Program-made: the position numbers and the translations under genes
Notes under the pieces: generated by a model
The model's input: the letters and a program-made list of their open reading frames with translations, nothing else
What the model was told of the DNA's origin: nothing
The model's database searches: none
Source of the DNA: an uncultured Bacilli bacterium
GTDB taxonomy: Bacteria; Bacillota_I; Bacilli_A; RF39; UBA660
Length of the DNA stretch: 14,457 bases
Assembly (NCBI GenBank): GCA_947625365.1
Contig: CANQNZ010000023.1
Coordinates: 1 to 14,457, forward strand
Direction: 5' to 3'
Shown here: one piece after another, positions 13,825 to 14,457 of the stretch
Position numbering within the stretch: position 1 is the stretch's first letter
How the letters are laid out: the number at the start of each line of letters is the position of its first letter

Positions 13825-14310
13825 TTATTTGTTTAGGTGATATCTATTAATAGCTTTTATCAAATACTTACAGCTATCGCTTACTATATCTGATTTTATT
13901 GCTTCCTGATATTTAAAAAAATGATAACTCTTGCATTTTGTTGGTTCCATTACTTTAATATTACCATTAATATATTTAGCAAAATAAATTACAAAAATCC
14001 AGTTAATATCATTTTTAAAACAATGAAAAATTCCAATAGAGTCACTAAGTTCTAAATTAATTTCTTCGCCTGCTTCTTCTTTTATTTCACGAATAATTGC
14101 AGATTTAAAACTTGCATCTTCTAAATCAACCTTTCCACCAATATCTTCAAATAAACCTTTTTCATCACGTGATTTTTCCCCTCTTTGTTGTAAAAGTATT
14201 TCTCCATTAGCATTTTCTATATGAGCAATTACTCCTATTTTTTGATTAGGAAAATTAAATTTTTTTAAATCTTTAAATGTCGCTTCATGAGCTAATAAAT
14301 AAAAATGCAT
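13825..14310 (-). CDS. Nudix hydrolase family protein
   Basis: A 161-residue single-domain Nudix protein. The core reads GVIAHIENANGEILLQQRG (26-44), then GGKVDLEDASFKSA (58-71) and REIKEEAG (74-81). The metal-binding RExxxEE part is intact, while the spacing between the GG and RE is one residue longer than in the classic box and the residue after the last Gly is Glu. It probably cleaves a nucleoside diphosphate linked to another group; the substrate cannot be read from the sequence. The N terminus (MHFYLLAHEATFKDLKKF) is not part of the usual fold and is unrecognised. Start: ATG at 14310 behind AGGAGG (14324-14319), 8 nt upstream. It is a single gene, upstream on the minus strand of the structured region that separates it from the adhesin. 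Confidence 0.85.
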   Translation of the reverse strand: MHFYLLAHEATFKDLKKFNFPNQKIGVIAHIENANGEILLQQRGEKSRDEKGLFEDIGGKVDLEDASFKSAIIREIKEEAGEEINLELSDSIGIFHCFKNDINWIFVIYFAKYINGNIKVMEPTKCKSYHFFKYQEAIKSDIVSDSCKYLIKAINRYHLNK

Positions 14311-14366
14311 TATAAGTACCTCCTATTTAATTTACATTGATATAAGCAATTTACAAGTGTGGTTTT

Positions 14367-14388
14367 CTAAATAGTCATAACTATTTAG
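14367..14388. repeat. 8-bp inverted repeat at the end of the partial right-edge gene
   Basis: CTAAATAG (14367-14374) and CTATTTAG (14381-14388), with a 6-nt loop. It overlaps the stop codon at 14381-14383. No T-run follows on either strand, so it is at best a weak terminator. Confidence 0.45.
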
Positions 14389-14457
14389 TACTTATTAATT
14401 TTTTATTTAAATCTTCTAATTCTTTTATAGATTTATCATTTGCTAATATTTTCATTT
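14381..14457 (-). CDS. 3' end of a minus-strand gene, function unknown
   Basis: About 25 codons are in the window and the frame is open to the right edge. The end reads MKILANDKSIKELEDLNKKL and then ISTK and TAG at 14383-14381. The Met at 14455 could be the true start of a tiny protein or an internal residue. The tail is charged and helical, with no recognisable motif. It is co-directional with the Nudix gene, about 70 bp upstream of its start. Confidence 0.45.
   Translation of the reverse strand, partial: MKILANDKSIKELEDLNKKLISTK

Noticed and set aside
1..14457. Mycoplasma-type genetic code (TGA as Trp)
   Set aside because: All genes are full length with TGA as stop and have no internal TGA; Trp is TGG throughout.
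1..14457. CRISPR array, tRNA, rRNA, insertion sequence or prophage
   Set aside because: No regular direct repeats with spacers, no cloverleaf or rRNA-like sequence, and no transposase, integrase or phage structural gene was seen. The spaced repeats in the adhesin are coding.

Overview
The window looks like a chromosomal piece of a low-GC (strongly AT-rich) Gram-positive bacterium of the Bacillota, probably an uncultured gut-type lineage in the Bacilli (RF39 or Erysipelotrichia-like). That placement is inference. It rests on the codon and base bias, the Shine-Dalgarno-led genes, the SipW-type signal peptide at the left edge, and the YfhO, FemABX and sortase B proteins, which imply a peptidoglycan wall. 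The standard genetic code fits: every Trp seen is TGG. All complete genes stop with TAA or TAG, never TGA.

Left part (1-5290), cell-envelope genes. On the minus strand lie the 5' end of a SipW-type exported protein (1-106), a YfhO-family polytopic membrane protein (198-2681) and a membrane-anchored serine hydrolase with complete SxxK, SDN and KTG motifs (2867-3892). Divergent from the last, with its own extended -10 promoter, is a FemABX peptidoglycan aminoacyltransferase (4009-5247). Middle part (5290-8770): an OmpR-type response regulator and its overlapping HAMP histidine kinase (7439 down to 5423), then a divergent unrecognised gene (7553-8293) and a convergent small helical, ferritin-like protein (8316-8768).

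Right-centre part (8790-13430), a sortase surface-display cassette. It has a class B sortase (9655-10398) and two probable substrates: a 250-residue beta-helix protein (8910-9662) and an 835-residue adhesin (10846-13353). The adhesin carries at least nine GG[AG][ILV] beta-helix turns, a CnaB-like domain, an FctA-like isopeptide domain and a C-terminal sorting signal. The two substrates end in unusual, related sorting signals, SPETSD and NPETQD, and share an N-terminal LGNDI module. They therefore look like one system in which a private sortase anchors two related surface proteins. Gene debris with a bidirectional terminator lies between sortase and adhesin.

Right edge: a 470-bp intergenic region (13354-13824) is dense in RNA structure. 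It holds a perfect adhesin promoter, two minus-strand terminators, a possible small membrane-peptide ORF, opposed small-RNA signals and a set of overlapping stems that can form a pseudoknot or a switch. A Nudix hydrolase (13825-14310) and the 3' end of another minus-strand gene (14381-14457) close the window. Gene ends are tightly packed: several convergent pairs share bidirectional terminators, and one of these is built from the overlapping 3' ends of two coding regions.
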